Assembly: GCA_039545295.1 (NCBI GenBank)
Contig: BCIK01000008.1
Span: 1-64,000 of the forward strand
Length of the DNA: 64,000 bases
From: Udeniomyces pyricola
Taxonomy: Eukaryota; Basidiomycota; Tremellomycetes; Cystofilobasidiales; Mrakiaceae
Direction of reading: 5' to 3'
Shown here: positions 10,044 to 21,995 of the stretch, in pieces
Position numbering within the stretch: position 1 is the stretch's first letter
Layout of the letters: each line of letters starts with the position of its first letter
Translations under genes and position numbers: made by a program
The notes under the pieces: model-generated
Told to the model about the DNA's origin: nothing
What the model saw: only the letters and a program-made list of their open reading frames with translations
Database searches by the model: none

Positions 10044-12349
10044 ATGCCTTCTTCTCGCAAGCCGCGCCATACGCTGTAAGTTGCTCGTGTGACAGATACG
10101 TCTGGCTGTCTAGCTCAAAACCGCCCTACTTCCATTGCCTGTTACCCTTGTCGCATCAACGGCTTACCGCTGACTAGTCGCGTCTCCTCCGATCCGATGG
10201 TTGGCTGACGTCTATGTGCCATTGATCGCGTCGCTTGTATCTCCTCGTTGCCGTTTACTCGATGATTAGTTTCCTGTTTGATCCACTATTGGCAACATCA
10301 TACTCCGACGAGGTTCCTCTGAATGACAGCTCTACCCTGGATGCGGCGAGCTCGGTCCTTCTCGTAGGGCCAAAACATCAACCAAGTGTCCCAATCACCA
10401 AGTTCGACTACAGACCAACTAGCGATGTGCCGTCCTCGTTTGAGCCCTTTGACGAAGATGCCGAGGTTGCCGAAATCAGTCAGGCCCTCATCAGCTGGAA
10501 TGATGACGACGATCACGAACTCAACCACTATGCTTCACCTATCTTGGAATGCGTCGATACCTTGTCGCCAGCCGCTGTGGATATTCTTACCCTCACTCCA
10601 ACCCATGTTGGTGCATCTTCGTCTCGCCTTCGCCGATATCCCTTGCCTGAACTCGATGACCGCATTCCAGGACACATAAACCTCCCGGTCAAGATGTCTC
10701 CCACTTCGCTCACATCGCTTGAGCTGATCGCCATCGATCCGCCATCTGAACCTTCTCTACTGGCACCTGACGATCGTACTATTGACCAATCCTTGGCGCT
10801 CAACGTGTCGATCGCCCCTTACTACGACTCGACTCGGTCTTTCGAGCCCAATCTTCTTGACGAATCGATCTGCCTCTCACTTTCAAACTCTTCCTTCTGC
10901 AATGAGGAGGATGACAATGACTGTACGGTTCAACTCGATGGGCCAGACGAGTCATTTATTCAAGAAACGCCCCGTCCGCCTACCAGGTTCTCCAACCACC
11001 CAACGTCCGCATATCCTGATTCCCCCGACTCCCCTACATCGCCATGCAATTTCAACAAAGCGGACGACACCCTCATGCTCGATGCTGGTCCTGATTCTAC
11101 TCTGCTCTTCGGTGACGAAGACAAGTATCTGGACGACCTACTGGTCGACATGCGTATACCGAGTAAAGCAAGCCTCTGGCAAGACGAGTCATTCGCAAGT
11201 AGTCCTTTAACAAATCAGCCGAGAGATAAGGAACCCTATTGCCAGTATCCACTCAAGATGGCAGAGAAAATGATCTCGTGAGTTATTCCTGGTACAGGTT
11301 TCAAGCTTTTGACCGGTTGCAATGTAAGGAGCGACCAAGCTGATTATCACATGGCACTTAGCCATCTTGATGTTGATTTGGCTCCGATCGATGATGGGGT
11401 TGATGTCGATAGTTCTTCAGTGCCAAACAAGCCGGGAAGCCAGGACGTAGACGCGTCGGCAGCTGAATGGCAGGACGACATCCTCCTTCCTCGAAAGATA
11501 GGCTCAGAATCAGCATGCATCACTCGACTCAAGTCTTCGTCCGCTGTTAGCTCTAATCATAACTCGTGTCACGATTCTCTTCGCCTGCCTCTAAGCCGGG
11601 ATATCAGTCTGCGCAACACGTTTCGTTCAACAACTGCAACCTCTGCTGCTCCTTTTCGTGACTTCACTGCTCCGATGTCAAAGCCATCTTCGATTGAGCC
11701 CCTGAGAGCCGCCAAAATCGCTTCTTCTCCTTCCTCGTCCAACCTATTCAAGATGCGAAATGGCACATACAACAACCAGTCTTCCAGTCCAGGCACCATA
11801 CGATTCAATAAAGCGACTTCTCAAGATCACTCCAAACCCATTCAACCTCGATCCCAGTCCATCAACTCCTTGAACCGGATCATTCCTGTATCGACGCTCG
11901 ATCTCGCTAATCGACCAGTACCACTCGAACCATCTCGTACATCTCTTCAACCTTGTCTACGACAGAACATCGATCCGAGCATCGATGATAAGAGCCGCCC
12001 TCATCGTAGTATCAGATCTTCACCATCGTTTTCTTCTATTCCGAACAAATTCGAAGCATCCTCTGCATCATCGACTTCTCTTTACGTCGCTCAGCCGTTT
12101 TCTGTTGTCCAACCTGGACGTCTTATTCCTTCTGGGCCTTCCGCATCGTCCTTACCTTCCTTCTCAGCTGCTTCGGCCCCAACAATGGGAGCTCCCATCC
12201 GGGCGGGAATACCTCGACTGGCCTCTCGAATACAACCTCCATTTTCTTCCAAAACTGAAGCAGGTGAACCACAGACTCTTGAGTCACTTAGAGCGAAGCT
12301 AGCTAGTCTCAAGAGAAAGGGTGCAAAGGACCAATCAAATTTTCATTAG
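10044..12349 (+). CDS. Long Ser/Pro-rich protein of unknown function
   Basis: I do not recognise a family. Three exons join in frame. A short first exon at 10044 (MPSSRKPRHT) ends near 10075. The second runs from about 10271 to 11278. The third starts at about 11360 after an intron whose acceptor is CACTTAG. The product is about 680 residues, nearly all of low hydrophobicity and rich in Ser, Pro, Asp and Thr. The first half is acidic, with repeated short motifs such as DDxxL and CLSLSNSS. The second half is basic and Ser-rich, with SRIQPP, and ends in a short helix TLESLRAKLASLKRKG. The layout suggests a disordered scaffold or regulatory protein, perhaps a phosphorylation target. It is convergent with SWT1. 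Confidence 0.65.
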
Positions 12350-12867
12350 ACCCTAGATTTGCCCGCACGATCCTTCCCTGCCCAATCCGTTCAGACTTTT
12401 GTCGCATCACATTGCTACGTTGACTAGTGTATCATTCGTCGCATCATGTTATTTTCCAATCTTCATGGATACCTCCGCATCAATGCATTTCACGACTACG
12501 CATATACCATGAACTTGAAATAATTCATGTCTTCTCTATTTTCTCTTGATTTATCTTCGATGCGTTACTCTTAGATTCTAACCCCTAATTCCTCATTTCC
12601 TCTATGTCCAGACCGACGTTCTACTGCCTCTCCCCGCGAGATGTCCACCTATATATGTGTCGGCCGCCCGCCAATCACGTCCGTGTAGACTTGGTCGCAT
12701 TCAATCGCGCGAGTACGGTTGTACGGGCCGATCCGAACCCATGTCTAATCATATTAACGCTAGCCCGGTCGAGGGTATTGGACCTGTCCTGCCATCATCT
12801 TTCAATTTATGAGATCTGTAACACCCTGAATCTAACGATGTGAGAATTCTCAAGCTCGCTGTCCGTA
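12350..12867. other. Convergent 3' intergenic stretch
   Basis: It lies between two converging stop codons. It is AT-rich around 12500-12600, as expected of 3' untranslated and termination sequence. No gene was seen. Confidence 0.4.
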
Positions 12868-14718
12868 TCATGGGTCATCAATCGTCATCTTTTGCTCGTC
12901 AATCTCTTCAAACTCGCGCCAGAACAATGCAATCGCCTCGAAAAGTTCCGCCTGACCCGCTTCGCCAAAAAACGCCCTTCCCCCACTAGCGCCAAACACG
13001 ATCTCCAGAGCATCTGTCACGGATTTCCATTCTTGGTGAGTGGGATACTTGTCGACATCCAAAGCAAAAAAGCTCCCAAGTAGTGGCAAGAGAACGAGTC
13101 GAACGTGACGCAAGGAAGGGGGGTGGCTTGAGGCCACGGGTTGCGGTGGGCTGCAAGAAGCCTTCAATTGCATCACGGATGCATGACGGGAGACATTTTG
13201 TGGTCGCGTGGGTATGTCGACCGTTGTGCTGGGAACCAATGGCCGGCAATCGGGTGAGAGGCCCAATGCTGGTCCAGACCAACCGCCATGCGAGAAGTTG
13301 AAAAGTCGAGTCAACGCTTCAAAACAATCCTGAAGTGACCAGAATCAGTGTTTGGCAAGGTTGGACAGTCAGGACGCCGTACTTGGGAGATCAAGGGAGC
13401 ATGTCGAGGATTTAACTCACCCGCAATTCCCAAATTATCGAGGGCGGATGCAAGAAGAGATTGGCTCCAACAAGAACGTCGGGGTGTAGCCTTGCAAGTT
13501 GCGATATGTGATCGGAGAGCGCAGAGGGCAAACGTTGGGAAAGCAAGAGACGTAACGAGCGATAAGGCGATGTGGGTGCATGTGCGAAATGATGCGGGGG
13601 TAGGTCGTCCAGGACCCAGTATGTGTCATATTCAGTGTCCGTGTCCATCTCCATGAGCGTGGGTGGTTCTGATGCGTGAGAAGCCGCAACGGAGCTGTGA
13701 CTGGTAAGGGGCGCCGTACTGGCGAGGCCTAATTGGAGCAGAAGAGCGCTTGGATCCATAGGCATTTTTCGAAAGCTCAACGTCTCGATACCGGCAAGCT
13801 CAGCTTTGGCGGCGAGGTTGATGTCCAACGTAAGCAAGATGATGCGAGCAGATGGAGAGCCAGGCGTAGAACGGGAGCTTTCCCGAGATGTAAGGCACGC
13901 TGAAAGAATCTGATCATCGTTATTGAGGTGCTATTCAGAGATAGCCAGGAACCGGTCAAATCAATCAGCGTAGGCTATCGACTATACAAGAGGTGCATAT
14001 TATGATCGCTTACTTTATCCACGACCTGTACAGACTGTATGAGTCCGATGCACTTTCCCTCGGCCATCCGTTCCAGACGCTTGGCCTCTAAAAGAAAATG
14101 GTTGGCTTTCTGAGCAAGCGATCCGACGGTCGACGCGTGGATAGAACGACCCGTTCTAGACGACCTGGATTCGACAGGCTTGTTACTAAGCTTGAGGCCA
14201 TCGAGTTCCTGCAGGACCGTCGAAGGAACAACGAATGTGAGGGGATGTGTAGCACGGGGTTCTTGAGCAAGCATGGTGTGGAGAGACGCGATCAAGGTGA
14301 GGTGGGAGAGCAGGACGTTGGTATCGAGAAACAGGAGAACAGGGACCGAAGTTGCGAGACCAGTGTTGAGATCCTGCCGAGAGGCATGGAGAGGAGAGTG
14401 GGCAAGGGGGAGCAGAGTTTCGCATGAGGAGTTCGATGATCTTAATCGTTGATCGTTGTGAGAAGTCATAGGGACAAGCACGGCCTCGCTTGTTTCCTCG
14501 AATCGGCCCGAGACGGTTATGTGTACACGATGAGTGCTGGATGCATGGGATGCGGCAGGTTGAAGACTTGCGTAGGACATGGAGGGTACGATTCGTGAAT
14601 CAGGAAACGATCTGCTGCAGTCGACTGGCAGGCCGGTTATCGGAAAAAAAGACGGTACTACGTTGCAGGGTGCTGGATGATACAGGAGGCTACTGCGTGA
14701 CGGTACTGTACAACTCAT
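12868..14718 (-). CDS. SWT1: Swt1-like PIN-domain endoribonuclease
   Basis: This is a nuclear endoribonuclease of the Swt1 type, linked in yeast to quality control of mRNPs at the nuclear pore. The PIN domain is split over exons: VPVLLFLDTNVLLSH holds the first catalytic Asp, VPSTVLQELDGLK the Glu, NNDDQILSACL the next acidic pair, and ILLTLDINLAAKAELAGI the last Asp. A following region is Pro/Ser-rich (DTDTEYDTYWVLDDLPP). A C-terminal helical part includes DCFEALTRLFNFS and VTDALEIVFGASG, which fits the helical C-terminal domain of Swt1 proteins. The N-terminal start at 14718 is the longest option; an internal Met about 45 residues further in (MSYASLQP) is equally possible. It is divergent from the Crh gene. 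Confidence 0.82.
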
Positions 14719-15075
14719 GGTTACCGCCTACTAATTATATTCGCGACACGCGCGAGCAACATTTATGGGATAAGAGCGAAAATACGAAATAACAACCCCA
14801 TAATTCGGCCGTCATCCAATACCCAGTTCTACTGACATGCAACTAACTAGGTGTATAAGTCGATCGATCGTTTCCCCCTTAACTCTCATTGACCCCTCAA
14901 ACACGTACCCGCGCGCACTGACCTCTCTGATCTCAGAATCTAGGGGCTAATATGGACCTCAGTCACGATCCATCCGCAGGATGGGGGTTCCCATCAACAT
15001 CCACACTGTGCATCCCACCAAGCCCAGCTACTCCACGCCCATCCCCTCTCGCATAAGCTACTCTGACCCTACAAC
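14719..15075. other. Divergent promoter between SWT1 and the Crh-type gene
   Basis: About 355 nt separate the start codons. No gene was seen. The half next to the Crh gene is C-rich. Confidence 0.4.
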
Positions 15076-16879
15076 ATGATGCCGCTCCAATTACCGCTCG
15101 CGATCATCCTCGCTTCCTTGCTCCTGTTCTCAACGACCACCGTAGCTCAAACAACGGCTAGTCCAGGCAACAGATGTCCCGAAGAAAACCCCTGTAGCAG
15201 CGAGTTTGGCGTGAGTTTCTGCGTGTCTGATCATAGTCTTAGTTCTCCAGATGTCCAGCCAATGAACGCAACCGTCCCGATCGTCCGACATGGAAACCAA
15301 TGCTGAAACAACTTGGCGCCATCCGTATCGCCAGTACTGTGGTCGAACCGGTGCATTCTGCCTAGGAGGATGCCAACCGTTACTCTCCTATTCTCAGGCA
15401 TCATGCACTCCCAGCCCCGTTTGTTTACCTGGGACAACAGATTTCACCCAGGGTCTTTCTCGCGTCCAGCACAACCTGACAGCTTATGACGGGTGAGACC
15501 CCTTGTTTGATATCAGAATCGCCTATGCTTTTATCCTGCCTGTACTGCAGTCTTCTCAAATCACTGACGACGCTAACGTTCATCTTGATTGTCAACACCG
15601 CCATCCAGCAACGCAACGGCATATGATTTTGTCGTCGATAAAGGAACTCTGCTGGCTAATGACGATGGTGCTATCCTTACCCTCGATCAGACCAACGGTG
15701 GCACAAGAATCAGCTCGACCCGCTACATGCTCTACGGAAGCGCGACAGCCCGGCTTAAGACGTCCTCCGCGGCGGGAGTGGTTACAGCATTCATCCTGAT
15801 GAGCGACGTCAAGGTAGATACAGGTTCATGTTCTTGGGCCGATGCTTTGAGCGCTTACATACGTGGCTCTGACTTGGCGTTTGACCTTCTGCTCCATCTG
15901 GTTTTCTGCAGGACGAGATCGATGTCGAGATGCCCGGATCTTCTATCTCCGAATTTCAAAGCAACTGGTTCTTCAAAGGCAACGCGGACTATACCCATGG
16001 GCATGGACAAACCATTCAAAACCTCGCCGATACCAAGGACATCTTTCATGATTATACAATCGATTGGACTCCAGACGCCATCACTTGGTCGGCACGTACA
16101 GTTTCCTAAGCGTCATGGATCCAATTATTGATTCTCATGCTGAAATTCTCACTTTTATTTGCCCACTAGGTTGATGGCAATGTGACGAATATACAATCAA
16201 GGAACAGTACGGCTAACGACCAAGGTGTCTTGTGAGTAGGACCTCTTTCACTTTCTCTGCTCCCTGCAAACGCGCTGTCTTCCTTCGATTACTGATAGGC
16301 AATTCATCCTCGCCTTTGGGTCGTCCAATTTCTCCAGTGAATATCCGGATACTCCTGCTCGAGTTCAGCTCTCTATATGGCCTGCCGGTATCGAATCGTC
16401 GGCTCAGGGTATGTTGGTGAATACGACGCTACTTTTTGCTGCAACAACGGCAAGGCTGCTGTTGATCTTTGTTTCTTCTCATCACTCTGTTGCAGGTACA
16501 ATCGACTGGGCAGGAGGGATGATTGATTGGACCTCGTCCGAGTACACTGCCAACTCGCATTACTCGGTGGTTGTGTCCTCGCTTGCCATGACCTGCTGGG
16601 ATGATACTCCACTCGGAAATTCTTCCATTCAATCTTACGTCTACAGTAAGTCTGTTGAAGATGAACTAGCATCACACTGCTGAGTTGTTAGCGAGACTGA
16701 AGGCTGATGGTATATTTGCTACTTCAGACTCCAACAATGACACTAATGGCCACCCATATGCTGAACTATCGGCAAGAGCAACCCTTCTCTCTGCGGCATC
16801 AACCAGTCACCTTAGCGCTCGGTCTACAGCATCGACAGCACTCGTAGCTGCTGGTGGACTGATGCTTCTATTCGTATAG
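15076..16879 (+). CDS. Crh-type GH16 chitin-glucan transglycosylase, GPI-anchored
   Basis: This wall enzyme is expected to join chitin to beta-glucan outside the plasma membrane. It starts with a signal peptide (LPLAIILASLLLFSTTTVAQ). A cysteine-rich chitin-binding-like module follows: CPEENPCSSEFG, spliced to YCGRTGAFCLGGCQP. The GH16 core begins at AYDFVVDKGTLLANDDG and contains the catalytic DEIDVEMPG near 15913 (the ExDxE site), then EFQSNWFFKGNADYTHG and FHDYTIDWTPDAITW. Later exons give QYPDTPARVQLSIWPAG and GTIDWAGGMIDW. The C terminus is Ser-rich and ends in a hydrophobic tail (STALVAAGGLMLLFV), the form of a GPI-anchor signal. It has the Utr2/Crh layout. Two ATGs are adjacent (15076 and 15079). 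Confidence 0.9.
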
Positions 16880-17572
16880 CTAAATTCGACTAGATGATCA
16901 TGATCGCTTATTTCATGCTCCGATCTGTCTGAACACCCAGTCTTCAAACTTTCTTTTCTCTACTGCACGCGTGTATAGTCTACATTGCGTGTAGTTCTAT
17001 ATTTTGGACTGTTCTGCATTCTTCGCGTTTCATGCAGTCGTCCGAGTTCGTAGTGAAACACTTGCATTCTAGGATAGTTACCGCGCGCCTCGTCAACCTT
17101 GAGCTATATATATAATATGCTACTGCAGCTCACGGAGATATACACCTCGTATGTACTTCTCTGTACGCGAGGCAGCGTCCGATCGAAAAATTGACTCTTC
17201 TGTTTAGGTTTGATACTGCAGAAAATGTGACCCATGCCCTCGTGTGTACTAGTATACATTGCATATATATTGCACTCGTTGATATATATACATATGTATC
17301 CGGGCTGTCGAACCCGCCTGCAGCTGGATACATCTAGCGCCTCGCCATCTGACTGAGTACGAAGTCGTTCAATATTTAACTGAAGCTTACTTGCGCGGAT
17401 ACAGTGGCCAGAGGTCTCGACCGCGATCTACCGTTTCCTGGTCTGACATAACAAACAGTATGTCGTCGCGTTCGGGCCCTTCCGCAACAGTCATTCGCGT
17501 TCGCGCGCGTTCACTCGGTCTAACACAACAGCTCATCGTCTCTTCCTTGACTTCCCTTCAATAACGTAATCA
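16880..17572. other. Intergenic stretch with short AT repeats
   Basis: It holds the 3' region of the Crh gene and short AT-alternating tracts near 17104-17118 and 17265-17296. No gene was seen. A frame starting at 17462 on the plus strand is short and has no family character. Confidence 0.4.
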
Positions 17573-18041
17573 CTAGTCCAAGCCCCTCCCGTCCGTCGTC
17601 TTCACTGCACAATCCGATCCTACTCCCACTGTTTCTCTTGGCCCTGCAACAATCTTACGAGCAATCTTCCAGCCGCACAACCGCTTTGCCATCAGCTTAA
17701 CCAGTCCATCAATCTCTGCTCCCTGATCACCCAATTCCCGCGCCTCGTGTTCAGCAACGATCTACGCTCGCGTTCGGCCCCCTCGTATCCCACCCTTTGA
17801 ATCACGCCGCCCAGCTCGTCAGCCATGGCTGGAGGATCTCCACTTCTCAAGTTTGACCATAGGTAAACATCACTTACGTGTCCCAATCTGAGTTTCTCTG
17901 CCATGGACGTCAGAAAATCAAAAGAGAGATCTGCTGCGTGATCGTACTGATGTGATTCAGCTGCTGCTATAGCTCTTGCTGCTTGTCCGTGAAGTTCACT
18001 GTTCTTCTTGATGTCCTGACATCAGCTTACTTCCTCCTCAT
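17573..18041 (-). pseudogene. Possible coding region opposite the CDC14 5' end, apparently frameshifted
   Basis: On the minus strand a frame without stops gives AIAAAESHQYDHAADLSFDF, then MAEKLRLGH and MADELGGVIQRVGYEGAERE. The natural continuation, IVAEHEARELGDQGAEI and then LMAKRLCGWKIARKIVAG, sits in a different frame and runs to a stop at 17573. The switch lies at about 17762, where two extra bases (or one lost) would restore one frame; a stop in the first frame occurs at 17692. A short exon with an ATG at 18041 and an intron of about 56 nt could supply a start. I cannot name a family. It could be a decayed gene, a sequence error, or chance antisense of the CDC14 leader. Confidence 0.3.
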
Positions 18042-20630
18042 GGAACTCCCTCAGACTTTTCTTCACCACGTATCCTTCGCCGATACCTCTACCTGAAACC
18101 CTCAACGCGACGTTGCCTGCCACAAGATCGAATGGACCGCAGACGTCGTCCCCTCCGCATTCGGCAGGAGAGGAGTCTGAAGACGAAGCCGTCTCCCCAT
18201 CAACCCCTCGACGAGTCTACTTCACGGTCGACAACGATCTGATTTACCAGCCATTCGCTACCGATTTTGGGCCTCTCAATCTGTCGCACGTTTACCGGTT
18301 CTGCCTGCGTTAGTTCCTTTATGTTGATCGCTCGCGTTTTTGTTATGCCCGTGGGCCCTGACTCGCGTTGCTGACGAGTTTGTGCGGCACTTGTTACAGA
18401 TGTTCACGAGCTGCTGCAGACTCCCAGCCATGCTGGTGCGGAGATCTGTCTCTACTCTTCTTCAGATCCATGCCGCAAAGCAAATGCGGCGTTACTGATG
18501 GCCCTATATGTGGTAAGTTCGTGTCCAACAAAGTATAACGAAAGCTTGTACTTGCATCCGATCTCTCATCATCGTCATCTGCTCTCTTTTAGCTCATCGT
18601 ACAGAGAAAAACACCGTCCGAAGCTCTTATGCCCTTGTGCGAGTTCGAACTTATGCCTTTCCGAGATGCCGGCCGAGGCGTAAACGACTTCATGCTCACG
18701 GTCAGCGATTGCCTCTATGGCATGTGGAAAGCGCTGAAATCGGGCCTCTTGAATTTAGAAACATTCGACCTGGAGGAATAGTACGTTCTTTGTCGTGTTT
18801 CAGACCTCTATCTGGCCGCGTACGCATCAGATCCACTCTTGACTAAATGGCGTATCACGGATCACAACAGTGTTTATTATGAACAAGTTCAGCATGGCGA
18901 TTTCAACTACGTCTCCAAGGACTTCATCGCATTTGCCTCGCCGAAGGATCCCGCTTACATCAAGTCGCATCAGACCCCCAAGACACGCACAGGTACCACT
19001 CTTAAGAAGTTGCCCATGGCGTACGATAATGTGCTTCAGGTGAGGATATCGATCTGCGCTATTCTGTCTGTCTTACGCCTCGAGTTATCCTCGTTCCTGA
19101 TTCCGTGCCTCGAAATCATCTCAGTATTTTCAAACCAACAACGTTCAGACCGTTATTCGTCTCAATGACCCACTTTATGATAAGGCAGAGTTCGAGATTC
19201 GGGGCATGCGTTTTCTGGATTGGGAATTTGCAGACGGCACGAATCCCTCGGAGAAAATGGTAACTTCTCGATCTAGCCATCTATCCACATGCGTCTTGCT
19301 TTTGCCCAAAGTATCTTTTCAATGCTTTCGTGTAACATATCTTTACTTTTCATCAGGTCAAGGACTTCTTCGTCGAAGCTGATAGGACAATCTCATCAGG
19401 GGGAGTGATCGCGGTAAATTTTGTAGTTTCTTATGTATTGTTTCTATCTAACGCAGACATTTCCGGACTTCTCACGTTATTGATGCTTTGATTGTTAGAT
19501 CCATTGTGCAGCAGGTCTGGGACGCACTGTGAGTGACATCTCAAATCGAGCTTCGTACTGTTCCTGCCACAGGGATGATCGCTTTACTCATGCCTACGCC
19601 GTTGCGCCCGTTACTGTTCAGGGATGCCTTATCGCCGCTTGGCTCATCTACCGACATTCGTTCACCGCTCAAGAGGCTATCGGGTTTATGCGGATTTGTC
19701 GTCCTGGTATGCTCGTGGGACCTCAACAGCAATGGTTGCTACATCATCAGATGACCTGGGTTGGGTAAGCCACATAGCCGAGCATCCAGTCAGACAGCTT
19801 GAATCGTTTTGGTTGATAGTTTTCTCACTGACTTTGCCGAGTCGGCTTTTCTCAGCTGGGCTGCAGCTGAAGAAGCGATCGCGGCTTTTCGGACTTCCAT
19901 TACGCCTGCAACAACGAGTCGCCAAGTAACGCCACCAGTTGAAGACTCCCTTGTGGTATTGCCAACTATGACTCCAGCGCGATATACTGCCATTTCCCGA
20001 CAGGAGCAAGCCGGGCCTCCTGGACAGCCGAGAAAGACACCACTCGTCAAGCGGACCGTGCCCCCATCTTTCGAGGATCAGGCCGACGATATAGATGGAC
20101 TAGCTTTGCCGTCTCCTCCGAAGGCGGCGCGTCCTTTGCCGGATCCTCCGATACAGCCGTTGAGTTCAGGGCAAACACGGTCTTCACGCATAACCTCTCT
20201 TGCGCCCATGTCGCCCAGCGCAACCCGGATCCCCGTAACTTCGTCCACACGCCGTGTCGGTCCACCTCCCTCTGCCGATACCAAGCTGATGGGTGTCCGC
20301 AGCTCCGCTATAGTGCGAGCTCCTCATTCCCCTACACCAAGCCGATTACCTACATCTCTCGCACTTTCCCGGCGACCATTGACTTCGACCTCGGTCGGCG
20401 AGCCCCGAGGTGGCATTGAGACGAGATCCTCGGCAGCTGGCGAGAAACTCAGAGCGCTGAAGGGTGTTGTGAAAAGTGGAGTGGAGAATTTGTCGCCTGG
20501 GCGGACATTGAGGAAACGCCGAAGCTGTACGTTGCATGGCGATCCTCCTTCGCATACTTTTTGGACCTCCGAGATGAGGCACTGACTTACTTTCTGTGTT
20601 CTTCTTTCAGCTTTGTCCCTCGTCCGTTGA
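18040..20630 (+). CDS. CDC14: CDC14 dual-specificity protein phosphatase
   Basis: This phosphatase reverses CDK phosphorylation at mitotic exit and in cytokinesis. The N-terminal domain reads RVYFTVDNDLIYQPF, then FATDFGPLNLSHVYRFC. The catalytic domain has FNYVSKDFIAFASPKD, TVIRLNDPLYD and FVEADRTISSGGVIA. The P-loop is IHCAAGLGRTG (HCx5R), which is split by an intron after GRT and resumes with CLIAAWLIYRH. RICRPGMLVGPQQQWL follows and is diagnostic. After the catalytic core comes a long Ser/Pro/Arg-rich tail with many SP and TP sites, ending in a short last exon with a stop at 20628. No ATG is in frame with the first obvious exon. An ATG at 18040 joined through an intron (donor GTATCC, acceptor CCGCAG) is in frame and is my choice. 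Confidence 0.88.
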
Positions 20631-21223
20631 TCCAACATCCTCGGAACGGTTACTCCAGACACTATTGCGCCTTCCAGTCTTTCACTCTTCCGTTCTTTCC
20701 CTGTTCGGTTTCATCTCGATACCATACGATCTGTGTTGCTCTTCCGCATGTTTCTCCCTCTGTTCGATCTTTGCGCGTTGCTATCTCTTGCATTCCACTC
20801 CTCATATATACCCCATCCGATTACGTATGTTTGCCCGAGCTTCATCGTATCTTCAATCCGTTGCAACGACCATTCACATTCATGCGCTTCTCATCCAAGT
20901 TGACATCTACTTGATTATGTTGTGTTATGATTTGTTTCTCATTATCCACTGCACTGCAATTATCGAGCATCAAAGAAAGGTTGCCAGTGCAAACGCGTAA
21001 AGAAAGCGTGAGGTTATTGAAAATGACTAAATAATATGACGCTCGAAATTTGAACGCGACTTGTTACTAACTGGACCTTATTCGCCCCCAGGCCCCAGGT
21101 CCCAAGTCGCGTCGATCTGATGACGAAGGCGGCATCCGATCTCATGAAGCGTAAGATCCTCGACCGACACCCACTCTACTCACCTACCCAGCTTGTCATA
21201 CTAGTCCACTTTAGTCCTCCACC
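20631..21223. other. CDC14 3' region and VMA21 promoter
   Basis: No gene could be supported. The first part is pyrimidine-rich with several short open frames that have no family character; the last part is the upstream region of VMA21. Confidence 0.4.
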
Positions 21224-21705
21224 ATGTCCGCAATCGGAAAACTATCCACAAGCGATCAAGCAGCGTAGGTCCAGGTTCAAGATGAGTGTCCTGTCCCCCT
21301 TCGTCCGCAGGATCGCCTTGACTGACACGCGTTTTATCGGGCCGTTTTCTACATCGTCCTTGCCTGGTGAGACCTAAAGGAACCAATCTGTCTTGATGAA
21401 GCTTCTTTTCTTCTCCATCGCCATGGCTCTGGCGCCTATTGGCTCCTACTTTGGCTCCTTGACCTATGTGTTCGAAGGTCCGTTGCGCGCCGGTAGAACG
21501 TTTCAAAGGACGCAACCCCGCTACTCTTGTTTAACCTGACCGATGATTTCTTAACACGCCAGGCAATTCAACGTATTCGGCCATAACAGCCATTGTCGTT
21601 GCCAACCTTGTTCTCATCGCTTATGTCACCATCGCATTCAGGGAGGATCAGATGGACAGAAATAAGCAGCAGGACAAGGGTAGCTCAGGGCTGAAGCGAG
21701 ATTAA
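21224..21705 (+). CDS. VMA21: V-ATPase assembly factor VMA21
   Basis: This small two-span ER membrane protein escorts assembly of the V0 sector of the vacuolar proton pump. Three exons join in frame. The first is MSAIGKLSTSDQA from 21224. The second begins near 21385 and reads NQSVLMKLLFFSIAMAL, APIGSYFGSLTYVFEG. The third begins at about 21564 with NSTYSAITAIVVANLVLIAY, VTIAFREDQ. The two hydrophobic segments, the PIGxYF turn and the YxFEG loop are typical of Vma21. The C terminus ends LKRD, with lysine at -3, compatible with ER retrieval. The product is about 95 residues, close to the usual length. The first intron, about 120 nt, is longer than most here. Confidence 0.88.
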
Positions 21706-21995
21706 AGGGCTCCCTATCACGGATGAAGGCACATGTTATCCAACACCGACTGCATACTTCTACATGGCTCGCATGAGAGAAACCGAGAAACATCGCTGAC
21801 ATCCCGTCATGATTTGATGTGGTTCAGGTTCATCACTGCTGCCACATCAAAACGCATGCTACGTAAACACTGAGTTGCTCTCTAACGCCGCGAATGTTCA
21901 CCCCGGGTTCTCCCTCTTCAACGTTTTCGTTTGCTCGCTCGTGACGCGTTAAAAGCAGTGGCTGAGGCTCGACTATCGGAATCGTCATGTTTTTT

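Noticed and set aside
17285..17345. Possible tRNA-like B box (GGTTCGACAGCC on the minus strand)
   Set aside because: The T arm does not form five pairs, and no D arm, anticodon arm or acceptor stem could be built around it.
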